DNA of 64,000 nucleotides, from NCBI RefSeq assembly GCF_019798055.1, contig NZ_JAHOPH010000001.1, forward strand, positions 1 through 64,000, in the 5' to 3' direction. Shown here piece after piece: positions 63,871 to 64,000 of this stretch. The position numbers were made by a program, and so were the translations under genes. The notes beneath the pieces are model-generated. The model was not told the DNA's origin, ran no database searches, and saw only the letters and a list, made by a program, of their open reading frames with translations. Positions within the stretch are counted from its first letter, which is position 1, and each line of letters begins with the position of its first letter. The stretch is from Salsipaludibacter albus (lineage in GTDB: Bacteria; Actinomycetota; Nitriliruptoria; Nitriliruptorales; Nitriliruptoraceae).

Positions 63871-64000
63871 ATGGGGTTGCTGGTCGTCCACCACGACGAG
63901 GCGGTCGGCCTCGGTCGGCTCGCCGAACCGCTCGCCGCCCGGGACCTCGACCTGGTCCACGTCGACGCCACCACCGATGACCTCAGCGACCCCGGTGCGC
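63871..64000 (+). CDS. Type 1 glutamine amidotransferase, 3' part outside window
   Basis: Only the first 43 residues are present. ATG 63871 is six bases after GGGAGTG. The start MGLLVVHHDEAVGLGRLAEP with LDLVHVDA matches the opening of GMP-synthase-like class I glutamine amidotransferases (VLVVQHxP...LxxxLxxRG). The catalytic Cys would lie beyond the window, so function is tentative. Diverges from the 392-aa gene. Confidence 0.6.
   Translation, partial: MGLLVVHHDEAVGLGRLAEPLAARDLDLVHVDATTDDLSDPGA

Noticed and set aside
1-64000. CRISPR array, prophage or transposase
   Set aside because: No regularly spaced long repeats, no phage structural genes and no DDE, Y1 or recombinase motifs found; the short tandem repeats are 11-12 bp with no spacers.

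Overview
The window is a very GC-rich, gene-dense stretch of a chromosome from an actinobacterium. Markers for this are a full-length Kgd-type 2-oxoglutarate enzyme, two DUF2510 proteins, a DUF4032 protein, a CsoR copper sensor, a Zn-type MetG and frequent GTG starts. A deep-branching actinobacterial lineage (Nitriliruptoria/Acidimicrobiia-like) would fit, but that is only an impression; there is no rRNA or ribosomal protein here to settle it. Neighbouring genes very often overlap by 4 bases (ATGA/GTGA), so many are probably translationally coupled. No gene-free gap exceeds about 220 bases. I saw no phage, insertion sequence, integrase or CRISPR array.

Layout. 1-5.3 kb: 3' end of a secreted M15 peptidase; a metallo-beta-lactamase hydrolase coupled to an unknown protein; a membrane-quality operon (NfeD, SPFH/band-7, DUF2510) whose SPFH gene carries a one-base frameshift in a G6 run; a VOC protein. 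5.3-12.1 kb: a fused HyuA-HyuB hydantoinase/oxoprolinase, a DinB-like protein, an ArsR-SRPBCC operon with two visible operators, and an MFS/spermidine-synthase fusion. 12.1-13.5 kb: a HipA-like kinase/DUF3037 pair bracketed by two copies of a 52-bp inverted-repeat element. 13.5-19.1 kb: a copper locus, csoR divergent from copZ-copA-copB-cytochrome c. 19.1-24.2 kb: helix-hairpin-helix protein, DsbB, membrane thioredoxin, an acyltransferase with SGNH domain, and a CDF metal exporter. 24.3-33.7 kb: tRNA-Arg(CCT), a class C serine hydrolase, a YihY membrane protein, a zinc-knuckle protein, an AIM24-like protein, a DUF389 protein, a Bcr/CflA efflux pump and an FMN hydroxyacid dehydrogenase. 33.7-41.4 kb: metG, a hydrolase/membrane protein pair, a DUF4032 kinase-like protein, a small basic protein divergent from a DUF5937-ArsR regulator, and a membrane-anchored propeller protein.

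41.5-52.6 kb is a carbohydrate island: a LacI regulator, a UgpC/MsmX ATPase, a solute-binding lipoprotein, two permeases and a small membrane protein on the minus strand, facing two tandem GH13 alpha-glucosidases and a PfkB sugar kinase on the plus strand. The import-hydrolyse-phosphorylate set, with a fructokinase-like enzyme, points to sucrose or a related alpha-glucoside. Two side-by-side LacI-type operators lie in front of the ATPase gene.

52.6-64 kb: a sulfotransferase-like protein coupled to a class IV aminotransferase, kgd, and an operon with a penicillin-binding-like protein that has lost its catalytic motifs, a small membrane protein and an ion-channel-like protein. Then come a rhodanese, a nitrobindin coupled to an unknown protein, and the start of a glutamine amidotransferase. 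A third copy of the 52-bp inverted repeat lies just downstream of kgd. The best candidates for something new are the 52-bp element with the cassette it brackets, the inactive penicillin-binding-like protein with its channel-like partner, and the sulfotransferase/aminotransferase pair.
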